DNA of 48,117 bases from JBBRFH01 sp038224615 (GCA_038224615.1 JBBRFH010000001.1:1-48117), one strand, 5' to 3'. Counted from the first letter of the stretch, positions 8,714-17,373 are shown. Numbers and translations are program-made. Notes: generated from the letters alone by a model not told the origin.

Positions 8714-9022
8714 TCAGACCGAGGCGACGTCGACGAAATCGGCGACGGCGGCGAGGTCCTTCACGTGCTGCGGCGTTGCCTTGATCGTGGCGGTGACGCC
8801 CTTCTCCAGGCCGATGTGTACCTTGTTGGTGTACTTGGTCCAGATTCGACCGCCACGACGCTTGGGCTTGTCCTTGTGGTTCTTTGCCCGGTCCACGACG
8901 GGCTTGGACGCGACGGGGTCGGTCATAAACAACCGCTCCAGCGTCTTGACGGCGCTGTCACGGGTGATGAGCTTGTTGATCGTCACGCGGACTTTGCCGC
9001 CGGGAATCGCTTGCAGGGCCAT
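8714..9022 (-). CDS. Small basic protein of unknown function
   Basis: 102-residue protein starting MALQAIPGGKVRVTINKLIT. I do not recognise the family. The start at 9022 is well supported by GGAG about 7 bases upstream. The middle (residues 45-65, RAKNHKDKPKRRGGRIWTKY) is strongly basic and contains a KRRGG run, which could contact nucleic acid; the ends are mixed and the C-terminus is acidic. No signal peptide, membrane segment or cysteine motif. It is monocistronic, convergent with the propeller gene, and lies behind a hairpin. A nucleic-acid binding role is a guess from composition only. Confidence 0.65.
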   Translation of the reverse strand: MALQAIPGGKVRVTINKLITRDSAVKTLERLFMTDPVASKPVVDRAKNHKDKPKRRGGRIWTKYTNKVHIGLEKGVTATIKATPQHVKDLAAVADFVDVASV

Positions 9023-9131
9023 AATGTACTCCAAATCGGTCGAGCCGAGCATGATAGCAAGTTGTGTCCACCATACAAGCCCATCCCAAAAAGGAGAAAA
9101 GGCCGCAAAAGCCAATCGCCCCGGCACATCG

Positions 9132-9235
9132 TTAGAGAAGATTTCAGAACCGCAGATTACGCAGATGACGCAGATTTCCAAGGCGATTCATCTGCGCAAT
9201 CTGCGGTTCTCTCTCTCCAGTTCTGAAATAGCCTG
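9132..9235. repeat. Interspersed palindromic element, type B copy 1
   Basis: About 104-bp element with ends AGAGAAGATTTCAGAACC and GTTCTGAAATAGCCTG, so the termini contain the inverted pair ATTTCAGAAC / GTTCTGAAAT. Internally it carries tandem GCAGATTAC / GCAGATGAC units on one arm and their complements on the other. The same element, ends included, occurs in the opposite orientation at 14687-14799. Confidence 0.85.
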
Positions 9236-9404
9236 TTACGCTTTGGCGCGCCGACCAACCGAAAATACCCCATGGTCCGGCGAGGCTTTGTCGTCCTGAA
9301 CGCAATGGAGTTCTACTCCCCGACCTCTCCAGACCCGATTCGTGCCCCGATCGTGAACATTAGCTTCGACGGGTCAGCATTCGCGGAGTTTGCCGGGCGG
9401 ACCC

Positions 9405-9489
9405 GAATGACAAATGACAAAACTCGAATGACAAACGAGAAGACGCGGAGTCCTCTTCATTTGTCATTTGAGTTTTGTCATTCTTCATT
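9405..9489. repeat. Intergenic palindrome, type G copy 1
   Basis: Inverted repeat built from tandem AATGACAAA units on one arm and TTTGTCATT units on the other. It ends about 12 bp downstream of the leuD stop codon. A related element built on AATGACCA units is at 27677-27754. Confidence 0.75.
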
Positions 9490-9501
9490 GAAGCGAAGCG
9501 C

Positions 9502-10062
9502 CTACGTGATCATCCCCGCTTCACGGGCGTAGTCGAAGACCCCGCCGGCTTCGATGATGGGCAGGACGTCGCCGAGGGGCTTGATCTCGTGGCGCGTGCC
9601 CTTGGTCTTGTTCAGGATATAGCCGTCGAGGACGTGGACCTCGAGTTCGTCGCCGGTGTTGGTCTTTTCGACCAGTCCGTGGACGGCTTCCAGCGGCAGC
9701 AGGTAGCCGCCGTTGACGCTGTTGCGGAAGAAGATGCGGGCGTAGAACTCGGCGATCACGCACTGAATGCCCGCCTCGGCCAGCGCCAGCGGAGCGTGTT
9801 CGCGGGATGAGCCGCAGCCGAAGTTCTTTCCGCCGATGATGATCCGATAGATGCTCGAGTATTGCCCGCCCTCGACGAACGGCACGTGCCCGTACGGAAG
9901 CCCCGCCTGCTCCTCCGGCACGCCGCTGTTGGCGTACATGCCGAAATACTTTCGCTCGTCGGCATTCGACGGATCGTACGAAAGGTACTGGGCCGGGATG
10001 ATCTGGTCGGTGTCGATGTTGTCGCCCAGGACGTAGGCTTTGCCGGTGATGATCGTCTGCAT
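9502..10062 (-). CDS. leuD: 3-isopropylmalate dehydratase small subunit
   Basis: Small (swivel-domain) subunit of isopropylmalate isomerase, which with LeuC converts 2- to 3-isopropylmalate in leucine synthesis. The 186-residue product shows the family hallmarks GDNIDTDQIIPAQYL near the N-terminus and NFGCGSSREHAP around residues 90-102, the substrate-binding loop. Start at 10062 is supported by GGAG about 9 bases upstream; the frame is open further but without homology. leuC is not adjacent, which is unusual but consistent with the scattered gene order here. A homoaconitase-type small subunit cannot be fully excluded. Confidence 0.92.
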   Translation of the reverse strand: MQTIITGKAYVLGDNIDTDQIIPAQYLSYDPSNADERKYFGMYANSGVPEEQAGLPYGHVPFVEGGQYSSIYRIIIGGKNFGCGSSREHAPLALAEAGIQCVIAEFYARIFFRNSVNGGYLLPLEAVHGLVEKTNTGDELEVHVLDGYILNKTKGTRHEIKPLGDVLPIIEAGGVFDYAREAGMIT

Positions 10063-10729
10063 AATTGGCTCCGAACGGGCGATCTTAGGGCGCAATCGGC
10101 GCGGACACAACGGCGACGCAGATCGGCTGTCGAAACGAAATAGAAATGTCTCCGATCTTAACGCAATAGAACTGTCCTCGTCTTCGTCGGCAAGGACGTA
10201 GGAGCCGCAGGCGACGGAGCCCTTGCCGGCGGGAGGATCGGGCGGATTCTGGGGGGAGGCAGGCGTGGATGCGGCGTGCAGGGAACATCCTTCGCGTTGG
10301 CGAAGGAGAATACGTCCGCACGAGTACCTGCAGGCCCTACGAGCTGCAAGCGGCTCGTCGTGTAGACCTTCCTCCAGCCCGGCCGGGGTTGTCCCCGACG
10401 GCAATCATATGTGCGCTCAGTCACCCCGCGTACTCGCGGAGAGGCTACGGCGTGGGTTTGCCGGTCGCGCTAGTTCTGCAAAAGACCTCTGGCTTTTGCC
10501 GCGAAGGCGCAAGCGACGTCCGGGTGGGTATGCGGCGATGGAGGGTCGCTTGCGCCTGCGCAGGTGTCTGTGTGCAACAGTCGGTCGCGCAAAAAGCCCC
10601 CCGTCCCAACCCTTGCCCGGCGTTCATGGAGAGTCAGACGCACATGCGATTGCCCTGGGTTTTCTATTGCGCCGATCCCCCGCGCTCTACCACCTCGCCG
10701 CCGTTTGGGTAATCTATCCCTAGACGCCT
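10063..10729. other. 667-bp divergent gap, repeats only
   Basis: Lies between leuD (minus) and nuoH (plus). The right-hand part is a type E palindromic element (10487-10654). The rest (10063-10486) contains several small inverted repeats but no frame with recognisable protein features on either strand. Promoters of leuD and nuoH should be in it, but no consensus pair stands out. Confidence 0.5.
10487..10654. repeat. Interspersed palindromic element, type E copy 1
   Basis: About 170-bp element. The core is an inverted repeat GCGAAGGCGCAAGCGAC / GTCGCTTGCGCC, followed by a conserved tail that begins TGTGTGCAAC and includes GGTCGCGCA. Two more copies, also next to gene starts or ends, lie at 30391-30562 and 35694-35860. 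Confidence 0.8.
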
Positions 10730-12277
10730 ATGAACATGCTAGCCCTCACCGTCTTTGAACTGATCCAGGCCCCGTGGATTTACATCGCGCTGCTGGCCTT
10801 CACCTCGTCGATGGGGCTGGTCGCGTACCTGATCCTGCTCGAGCGGAAGGTCGCCTCGTGGGCCCAGGACCGCGTCGGGCCTAACCGCGTCGGCTTCGGC
10901 TTCGGGTTGCCGTTCCTGCCCAAGTTCCACTTCTGGGGACTCGGCCAGCCTTTGAACGACGGCCTGAAGTTCCTGCTCAAGGAAGACTATCGTCCCGGCG
11001 GGGTCGACAAGGTGCTGTTTACGATCGCGCCGATGGTGATGATCCTCAGCGTCATCATCTCGCTGGCGGTCATTCCGTGGGGCGGGACCAAGGCCAGCGT
11101 CGAAATCGTCGACGTCACCACACAGAAAATCGCCGGCACGTCCGATGACAAGTTGATCGCCGACGCCACTGCGAACACCAACGCCACCAAGGCATGGTAC
11201 AGCACGATCCTCGGCGCGCCGGCGATCGACTACGTCACCCCGGAGCGAACGCAGGTTGCACTCCCTTCCACCTGGCCCGTCCCGGAGCAGGTCGGCAAGA
11301 GCGCCGTTGTCCGAGTCATCACCGGCTGGCCGTTCCAGGTGTCGAGCATCAGCATCGGCATCCTCTTCGTTCTCTCGACGCTTTCGCTGGCGGTCTACGG
11401 CGTGGTGATCGGTGGATGGGCGTCGAACAACAAGTATTCGTTCCTCGGCGGGCTCCGCGCATGCGCGAACATGATCAGCTACGAGATTCCCCTCGGGCTC
11501 TCGGTGCTGATCGTCGTTCTGATGTTCGGCACACTCGATTTGGCCCATCTCGTCGAAAGCCAGGCCCGCTACTGGTGGCTCTTTAACGTCGTCCCCATCC
11601 CCGCGTGGAACGTCTTCTCCCAGCCAATGGCGTTCGTGCTCTTTCTGATCTGCATCCACGCCGAGGCCAACCGCGCCCCGTTCGATCTCGCTGAAGCCGA
11701 GCAGGAACTGGTCGGCGGGTACCACACCGAGTATTCGTCGATGCGTTTCGCGCTGTTTTTCCTCAGCGAGTACGCCGGCATGATCACCACCAGTTGCGTG
11801 TGCGTCGCGCTGTTCTTCGGCGGGTGGCACCTGCCGGGGCTGAACATGGTCTTCAACAAGCTTAGCGGCGGACACGGGGCGATCGGCTGGAATCCCGGGT
11901 GGAGCGAGAGCATCGTGCTCTGCCTGATCCGCATGGGCGTTTTCTTCGCCAAGGCGATCGTGATCTTGTTCCTGTTCATGTGGGTGCGTTGGAGCCTGCC
12001 GCGCTTCCGGTTCGACCAGTTAATGCGGCTGGCGTGGGGCGGATTGATCCCCATCAGCATCGGCCTGCTCGTCGCCACCGCCGTCGTCACCTGGATGACC
12101 GGCGGCAAGAGCTACGACAACCTCGACGGCTGGACCGCGCTGCTCTACGCCGCCATGAACGGCGCGGTGCTGCTGATCGTCGTCATCGTGATCTATTTCC
12201 GCGGCCCCGCCGCCAGCACGAACCGGCGCCTGTTCATCCCCAACAGCCGTTTCCGCAACCAACCCATGACGGCGTGA
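10730..12277 (+). CDS. nuoH: NADH-quinone oxidoreductase subunit H, with large insertion
   Basis: Membrane subunit of complex I that lines the quinone-binding site. The 515 residues exceed the usual 320-430. Family motifs are clear: LLERKVASWAQDRVGPNRVG, GWASNNKYSFLGGLRACANM, ISYEIPLGLSVL and HAEANRAPFDLAEAEQELVG. Between the segments ending AVIPWGG and starting VSSISIGILFVL there is an insertion of roughly 80 residues (about 125-207) that is polar and Thr/Ala-rich, absent from standard NuoH and expected in a loop between two transmembrane helices. The C-terminus has an extra helix. No other nuo gene is nearby, whereas nuoH usually sits between nuoG and nuoI. The ribosome binding site is weak, and ATG at 10736 is an alternative start. 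Confidence 0.9.
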   Translation: MNMLALTVFELIQAPWIYIALLAFTSSMGLVAYLILLERKVASWAQDRVGPNRVGFGFGLPFLPKFHFWGLGQPLNDGLKFLLKEDYRPGGVDKVLFTIAPMVMILSVIISLAVIPWGGTKASVEIVDVTTQKIAGTSDDKLIADATANTNATKAWYSTILGAPAIDYVTPERTQVALPSTWPVPEQVGKSAVVRVITGWPFQVSSISIGILFVLSTLSLAVYGVVIGGWASNNKYSFLGGLRACANMISYEIPLGLSVLIVVLMFGTLDLAHLVESQARYWWLFNVVPIPAWNVFSQPMAFVLFLICIHAEANRAPFDLAEAEQELVGGYHTEYSSMRFALFFLSEYAGMITTSCVCVALFFGGWHLPGLNMVFNKLSGGHGAIGWNPGWSESIVLCLIRMGVFFAKAIVILFLFMWVRWSLPRFRFDQLMRLAWGGLIPISIGLLVATAVVTWMTGGKSYDNLDGWTALLYAAMNGAVLLIVVIVIYFRGPAASTNRRLFIPNSRFRNQPMTA

Positions 12278-12517
12278 TCGCGCGCTGATAACGGGGCGCC
12301 GGGTGCGACACAGGTCTACGGCGTACCGCCGACTTGTGGTAGCCCGCTCGTCGAGCCGCCAATCGGCAATCGGCCGCGCAGCAGGCGTCGGCATGGCGCA
12401 TCGCCACAGGGCCGCATTTGTGGAACCGATCGCGCGGGGCAAGCGATTGGCGCGTGTCGCGAGTCGGAATCCGGCGCCGGGGATCGGCGGTTTGTGGGAT
12501 GGGCGATCCCGGCGGGG

Positions 12518-13105
12518 CTACCCGCCGGTTTGCCATGTGCGGATGGCATCAATAGGGAAGAGCAGCATGACGACGTTGAGGGTGAGGTTGTCCCTGATCC
12601 ACAGAGCGCAGCCGATCTCCAGGATTAGGAAGACGGCAACCGAACCCCGCCAGCCGATCTTGCGGGCGAGAAGGAAGCCGGCGACGGCGGCGAGCCAGTC
12701 GGTCAGGGAGTTGAGGACGGTGTCCCCGGTGTAGCCGAGGGCGGCGGTGTGTTCGCGGTAGCGGTCGATCACCAAGGGGGTGTTCTCAAGAATCTCCCAC
12801 CCGGCTTCAATCCCCGCGGCGATCGCCAGTACCCACATCCAGTGGATGCGGCGTTGCAGGATCAATAGCCCCCAGTACAAGAAAACGCCGTGCAGAATAT
12901 GCGAGAAGATGTACGGGTCGGCGAGGTGCTGCGAGTTATGCGGCCCCCAGGCATCGCTCACCCACGGATACCACTGCCCGCACCTGCACCACCAGAGCCT
13001 GCCCATCGACTTGAGGACGACCAGCAGGACAAGGCCGATGGAGACGATCAGGAGGATCGGCCGTCGGCGCGGGAGGAGAGCGGGTACGTCACTCGTGTCA
13101 GGCAT
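12518..13105 (-). CDS. DUF2585 (UPF0314-like) membrane protein
   Basis: 195-residue integral membrane protein of unknown function. The features GRLWWCRCGQWYPWVSDAWG, SQHLADPYIFSHILHG and LENTPLVIDRYRE match the DUF2585 pattern of conserved Trp, Cys, His and Asp residues in a small four-to-five-helix protein. Helices are visible at about 17-35, 72-90, 93-110, 135-155 and 158-185. It stands alone. Upstream (12278-12517) is a 240-bp gap in which I see no gene. Confidence 0.8.
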   Translation of the reverse strand: MPDTSDVPALLPRRRPILLIVSIGLVLLVVLKSMGRLWWCRCGQWYPWVSDAWGPHNSQHLADPYIFSHILHGVFLYWGLLILQRRIHWMWVLAIAAGIEAGWEILENTPLVIDRYREHTAALGYTGDTVLNSLTDWLAAVAGFLLARKIGWRGSVAVFLILEIGCALWIRDNLTLNVVMLLFPIDAIRTWQTGG

Positions 13106-13112
13106 GGGAGGC

Positions 13113-13240
13113 TGGTTACTGGTTGCTTGTTACTGGTTACTTGGCGCACCTTCCCGAGCGGCTGTGGGTTGTGCTATCGATTGCCAAGAGGTGCTCTGAA
13201 AGACGCCGCAGAACCGCAAGTAACAAGTAACCAATAACCG
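13113..13240. repeat. Intergenic palindrome, type F copy 1
   Basis: Inverted repeat with GGTTACTGGTTGCTTGTTAC-like units on the left arm and GTAACAAGTAACCAATAACC on the right. It fills the gap between the ftsW-family gene and the DUF2585 gene. A second type F copy is at 43791-43958. Confidence 0.8.
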
Positions 13241-13244
13241 GCCT

Positions 13245-14471
13245 TCAGGCCGTCGTCCATTCCGCCCACATACGGTCGTCGATGGTTCGCGGCTTGTGCT
13301 GGGGGCGTTTGGCGGGGGTTTCGAGCTCGGCTTCGACGGGGTGCTCGTGGCGCAGGATGCTGGCGAGGATGCCGAGGGCGGCGCAGGTGATGACCAGGCC
13401 GCTGCCGCCGGAGCTGATGAGCGGGAGGGAGAGGCCCTTGGTGGGGACGCTGACGGTGGCAACGGCGAGGTTGATGGCGGCCTGCGTGCAGATCATCGCG
13501 GCGATCCCGAAGGCGAGCATTCGGCCGAAGCTGTCGCGCTGCTTTTTTATTGCCTGCCAGGCGACGAGCAGGATCACCAGGTACAGCGCGATGACGAGTG
13601 CCGCGCCGAAGAAGCCGGTTTCTTCACAGAGCGTGGCGAAGATGAAGTCGGTGGTGTCCTCGGGCAGATAGCCGAGCTTCTGAATCCCGCCGCCCAGCCC
13701 GGTGCCACCAAGCCCGCCGGTGGCGAAACTGAGCAGGCTCTGGATCATGTGATAGCCATCGCCTTGTGGGGCCGCGTACGGGTCGAGGAACGCGGTCATG
13801 CGCTTCCAGCGGTATTCCTTATGGGCGACGAACCAGTACGCCGCAAAAAGCCCCGGCGGGACGACGACCATCAGGTGCCACAGCTTGACCCGCCCGACCA
13901 GCATCATCGCCAATGCGACGACCGCGATCAGGGCAGCCGTGCCGAAGTCCTGGATGACGACCAGCAGGCAGAGGATGCCGATGGGGATAAGGGTGAGCAG
14001 GAAGTTGCGAAATCTCGACAGGTCGAGCGGGCGGTAGGTGAGCCACCAGCCGAGGAAGATCACCGCGGCCCATTTGGCGAGTTCGGATGGTTGCAGTTGG
14101 ATCGGCCCGAGCTTGATCCAGCGGCGGGCACCGTTCTTCTCGAATCCGATCCCCGGCACCAGCACCGCAACGCAAAGCACGGCAGCGATCACCACCAGCC
14201 ACAGCGGCACGGCTTTGAGGATGGTCTGGCTGCCGGGTGCGAAGAGGCGGGCGTAGTCGATCGAGCGCAGGATCGTGAACACGAAAAGCCCGATGCCGGC
14301 GAACAGAAGCTGTTTCTGCCCCAGTTCGGTCAGGTGGAAACTGAATTCGCCGGTGACGTTGGACGATGCCGACTGCACCATCACCACGCCCACGCCCAGC
14401 AGCGCTACGACCGCAAGGGTGAGGACATCGTGATTGCGGAGGCGATAGATGCTGTCTTCCATAGGTCGCAA
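13245..14471 (-). CDS. ftsW: FtsW/RodA/SpoVE family cell-cycle protein
   Basis: Polytopic membrane protein of 408 residues; the family polymerises lipid II glycan chains with a partner transpeptidase. About ten hydrophobic segments are visible. Key family features are NGARRWIKLGPIQLQPSELA in the extracellular loop, an Asp in VVIQDFGTA, and SVPTKGLSLPLISSGGSGL near the C-terminus, which fits FtsW better than RodA. A hydrophilic cytoplasmic tail of about 40 residues ends the protein. Start at 14471, with ATG at 14462 as alternative. No mur/fts neighbours are present, so division versus elongation role is inferred from the motif only. Confidence 0.85.
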   Translation of the reverse strand: MRPMEDSIYRLRNHDVLTLAVVALLGVGVVMVQSASSNVTGEFSFHLTELGQKQLLFAGIGLFVFTILRSIDYARLFAPGSQTILKAVPLWLVVIAAVLCVAVLVPGIGFEKNGARRWIKLGPIQLQPSELAKWAAVIFLGWWLTYRPLDLSRFRNFLLTLIPIGILCLLVVIQDFGTAALIAVVALAMMLVGRVKLWHLMVVVPPGLFAAYWFVAHKEYRWKRMTAFLDPYAAPQGDGYHMIQSLLSFATGGLGGTGLGGGIQKLGYLPEDTTDFIFATLCEETGFFGAALVIALYLVILLVAWQAIKKQRDSFGRMLAFGIAAMICTQAAINLAVATVSVPTKGLSLPLISSGGSGLVITCAALGILASILRHEHPVEAELETPAKRPQHKPRTIDDRMWAEWTTA

Positions 14472-14686
14472 GCGCGCACGACGGCCGCCCGATTGTTATC
14501 GGACATTGTCGGCGCAGGCGATGAGCATTTCATCCCCAAAAAGATCGCGGGCCGCCCCGGTCAAGGAGCGGCCCACGGACGTGTCAAAAATGGGAAGAAC
14601 CGGACGACTCAGGCCCGTCAATTCAGGTCAGCCGATTCAGGCCCGACGACGGCATGGTGTAACGAATCGTCAACGCCAATCGCAAA

Positions 14687-14799
14687 CAGGCTATTTCAGA
14701 ACTAGAGAGAGAGAACCGCAGATGACGCAGATGACGCAGATTTCCGATGCGATCCATCTGCGCTATCAGCGTACTCCGCGGTTCTGAAATCTTCTCTAA
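14687..14799. repeat. Interspersed palindromic element, type B copy 2
   Basis: Same element as 9132-9235 in reverse orientation: it starts CAGGCTATTTCAGAAC and ends GGTTCTGAAATCTTCTCT, and carries tandem GCAGATGAC units. It occupies the middle of the 358-bp gap between the ftsW-family gene and the glycosidase gene; the remainder of that gap (14472-14686) shows no gene. Confidence 0.85.
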
Positions 14800-14829
14800 G
14801 GGCGTGCGAGCCTCGCGTGCGCGTAAGGT

Positions 14830-15789
14830 CTATTTTGCGCTAATAACATCGGCGGGCGACGTAGCGGGCGCAGGCGTCGCCGGGCTTGGTGGTTCGACGA
14901 TGCGGATGCCGAGCACGTTGGCGACTGGACGCTCGATGCTCAGGGGCAGTGGGGCGAGTTGGGAGCCGTCGCTGGGCGTGTTGATGACGCGGAAATCCTT
15001 GGCTCCGAACTTACGCACCATTGTGCTGCTGCCGCCGCCATCGAAGTTGAGGGCGCTGGTGCAGCCGAGTCGGATCATTTCATCCGCCAGGCCTGCTGGC
15101 ATGAGGCCGGCGCTGAACTCCGGACGCCGGCCGTCGACGACGAGGATCACCAGCGTCTTGCCGTCGTCGGTCAGTCCGACCGCGGTGCGCGGCGCGGGCT
15201 TCTCGTCGCCGCCTGTGTTGCGACCGCGGAAGACGATCTGCCCCGAGCCGCCAACGATGGTCCGCGCGTCCGCAGGGATGGATGCCTTGATCGAGCAGAT
15301 GAACGCGTGGTTGTCCTTATCGAAGACGATGACGTCGCCATTGTGGACGGCGCTGACGAATTTTCCGTCGATCATTACCGGCTGAGCCGGCCGCGCCGGC
15401 GCGCCGGCGGCGTAGCTCTTGATCGTCGGATCGTCCATCTGGTGCGCGAAGAATGTGCCGTTGACCGCGAGGTCAAAGTTGCTGGCGCGGGCGATGTCCG
15501 AAGTTGGCGTGAGGATCGTCTCCCAAGGCCCGTCCCCGTCCGGATCAGTGCCACCGGTGGCGGCGGTGATTTGGACGCGCGGGTCGGTCAGGTCGACGCG
15601 GGCGATATACCCACGCAGCGGCGGGTCTACGCGGACGAAGGTCTCATAACGGATCGGCCCCGCATCGGCCGGCTGCGTCGAGGACGTCAGGTGATACGCG
15701 GGTGGCGTAGTCGTCTGGGCGCGCGCCAGTGACGCCGCTAACAAGAGCGGCGCTAGGATCGCGATCATCTGTAGACAGGTGCGTCGCAT
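14830..15789 (-). CDS. Exported phosphodiester glycosidase family (NAGPA-like) protein
   Basis: 319-residue secreted protein with a signal peptide (MRRTCLQMIAILAPLLLAAS, cleavage near ARAQ). It has the NAGPA/DUF2233 pattern: LAVNGTFF, PRTAVGLTDDGKTLVILVVD followed by GR, and CTSALNFDGGGSSTMV. The family includes the mammalian enzyme that uncovers mannose-6-phosphate and bacterial exopolysaccharide-linked members such as YngK-type proteins; the bacterial substrate is unknown. A Pro/Ala-rich tail ends the protein. It stands alone. Confidence 0.85.
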   Translation of the reverse strand: MRRTCLQMIAILAPLLLAASLARAQTTTPPAYHLTSSTQPADAGPIRYETFVRVDPPLRGYIARVDLTDPRVQITAATGGTDPDGDGPWETILTPTSDIARASNFDLAVNGTFFAHQMDDPTIKSYAAGAPARPAQPVMIDGKFVSAVHNGDVIVFDKDNHAFICSIKASIPADARTIVGGSGQIVFRGRNTGGDEKPAPRTAVGLTDDGKTLVILVVDGRRPEFSAGLMPAGLADEMIRLGCTSALNFDGGGSSTMVRKFGAKDFRVINTPSDGSQLAPLPLSIERPVANVLGIRIVEPPSPATPAPATSPADVISAK

Positions 15790-15947
15790 GAATCGAGTTA
15801 CATCCTACTAAATGTCATTCCCGGCGTCGCCGGTTCAAATTCTCCAGCTTCGCTACGGTCGTGGTCGCGACCCCACATGGGGATTCCGCTTTCGCCGTCA
15901 CCGCGCTGGATCGGTGGTACGGTTGGACTCACACGGAGACCTGTCCC

Positions 15948-16163
15948 ATGACCGACCATACGATTGAAATCCTCAAACAGCTACCGATCTGGATCTCGCA
16001 GCACTTCGCCGCGCTCACACAGCTTCAGCAGACCTTCTTCCTGATGGTTAGCTGCTTCGTCGCCGCGAACCTGGTGCTCTACTGCTTCACTCGCGGCAAG
16101 GAGTTCGCCGTCTTGGGGTTCTCGGCAGTTCTATTCCTTGTCCCATTCTTACAATTCACCTGA
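15948..16163 (+). CDS. Small two-helix membrane protein, unknown function
   Basis: 71-residue protein starting MTDHTIEILKQLPIWISQHF. Two hydrophobic stretches are visible (about 29-46, FFLMVSCFVAANLVLYCF, and about 51-69, EFAVLGFSAVLFLVPFLQF) joined by TRGK, which suggests a hairpin membrane protein with its short loop in the cytoplasm. GGAG lies 12 bases upstream of the ATG. I do not recognise a family. It could be a chance frame, but composition and ribosome binding site favour a real gene. Confidence 0.5.
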   Translation: MTDHTIEILKQLPIWISQHFAALTQLQQTFFLMVSCFVAANLVLYCFTRGKEFAVLGFSAVLFLVPFLQFT

Positions 16164-16179
16164 GCCGGGGGCAACAAAA

Positions 16180-16347
16180 CTACTTCGGCAACTGCCCGCA
16201 TTGCGGGAATCTCTTGCCCGTCATGCGCCGCGCCACACCGAGGTCGACGTCGAGCATCACCTTTTGCTCGCGCAGCAAAACAATGCGCGATTCGATCCGC
16301 TCGACGGGCAAGAGTGTCGCTTTCGTTGCTTTCGATTGCTTTGCCAT
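16180..16347 (-). pseudogene. Remnant of an ORF6N-domain protein
   Basis: 55-codon frame beginning MAKQSKATKATLLPVE. The stretch VERIESRIVLLREQKVMLD is typical of the N-terminus of ORF6N-domain proteins, where it is followed by DLAxLYGVxTKxLN. Here the match breaks down after VDLGVARRM, although a late KRFP recalls the ERFP of the domain, and the frame ends at TAG after about 20 more residues. The complete domain is about 85 residues and normally continues to over 150 residues, so this is a truncated fragment. It lies just downstream of sucD on the same strand. ORF6N proteins are usually phage- or island-borne. Confidence 0.6.
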
Positions 16348-16467
16348 ATACACCCTTTGGGGAAAACACGCTCGCCAGCTTCGCCAGCACGACCGCCGGC
16401 GCGTCGTCCGATCGGATGACGCCGTGCAGGTTGCGAAAATCCAGTGGCGAAAACGTGAACATGTGGG

Positions 16468-17373
16468 TTACGCCTTCACTCCCAGCAGCGGCGCGATGGT
16501 CGCGCCGATGGTCGCCGGGCTTTCGCTGACGGCCAGGCCGCACTCGCGGAAGATTTTCAGTTTCGCATCGGCGGTGTCGTCGCCGCCTGAGATGATGGCA
16601 CCGGCGTGGCCCATGCGCTTGCCGGGGGGCGCGGTGCGGCCGGCGATGAAGCCGACCACGGGCTTGGTGACATTCTGCTTGATGTACCGCGCCGCGTCGG
16701 CCTCGTCGTTGCCGCCGATCTCACCGATCAGTACGATCCCGTCGGTGTCCGGGTCGTCCTGGAACATCTTCAGCAGTTCGATGTAGTTGATGCCTTTCAC
16801 CGGGTCGCCGCCGATGCCGACGCAGGTTGATTGGCCGATGCCGCGAGAACTGGTCTGCCACACCGCTTCGTAGGTCAGCGTGCCCGAGCGAGAGATGATG
16901 CCGACGCTCTTGCCGCTTTTGGCTTCCGTGGGAATCGTGTGGATGTAGCCGGGCATGATGCCGATTTTGCACTCGCCGGGCGTGATCACACCAGGGCAGT
17001 TCGGGCCGATCAGTACGCTGTTCGGGTAGCTCTTGAGAAACTCCTTCGCCTTCACCATGTCCAGCACGGGGATGCCTTCGGTGATGGCGACGATCACCTT
17101 GATGCCTGCGGCGGCGGCTTCCATGATCGCGTCGGCGGCGTAAGGCGGGGGGACGAAGATCATCGTCGCATCAGCGCCCGTCTGATTCACCGCCTGCTGC
17201 ACCGTGTCGTAGATCGGCAGGTTGTTCTCGTCCTGCTTCCCGCCTTTGCCCGGGGTCACCCCGCCGACCATCCTCGTGCCGTAATCCAGGCAGCTCTTGG
17301 TATGAAACGCCCCGGCGCTTCCGGTGATGCCCTGGCAGATGACCTTGGTGTCTTTGTTGACGAGAATGCTCAT
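16468..17373 (-). CDS. sucD: Succinate-CoA ligase, alpha subunit
   Basis: Alpha subunit of the TCA-cycle enzyme that interconverts succinyl-CoA and succinate with substrate-level phosphorylation. The 301-residue product has the normal length. Visible features are the CoA-binding Rossmann part starting MSILVNKDTKVICQGITGSA, GPNCPGVITPGECKIGIMPG, SRSGTLTYEA, GIGGDPVKG, and KRMGHAGAIISGG with the phosphorylated His. The start at 17373 is set by homology; no clear ribosome binding site is visible. sucC, normally immediately upstream, is not present; the 768 bp upstream holds no gene. Confidence 0.95.
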   Translation of the reverse strand: MSILVNKDTKVICQGITGSAGAFHTKSCLDYGTRMVGGVTPGKGGKQDENNLPIYDTVQQAVNQTGADATMIFVPPPYAADAIMEAAAAGIKVIVAITEGIPVLDMVKAKEFLKSYPNSVLIGPNCPGVITPGECKIGIMPGYIHTIPTEAKSGKSVGIISRSGTLTYEAVWQTSSRGIGQSTCVGIGGDPVKGINYIELLKMFQDDPDTDGIVLIGEIGGNDEADAARYIKQNVTKPVVGFIAGRTAPPGKRMGHAGAIISGGDDTADAKLKIFRECGLAVSESPATIGATIAPLLGVKA

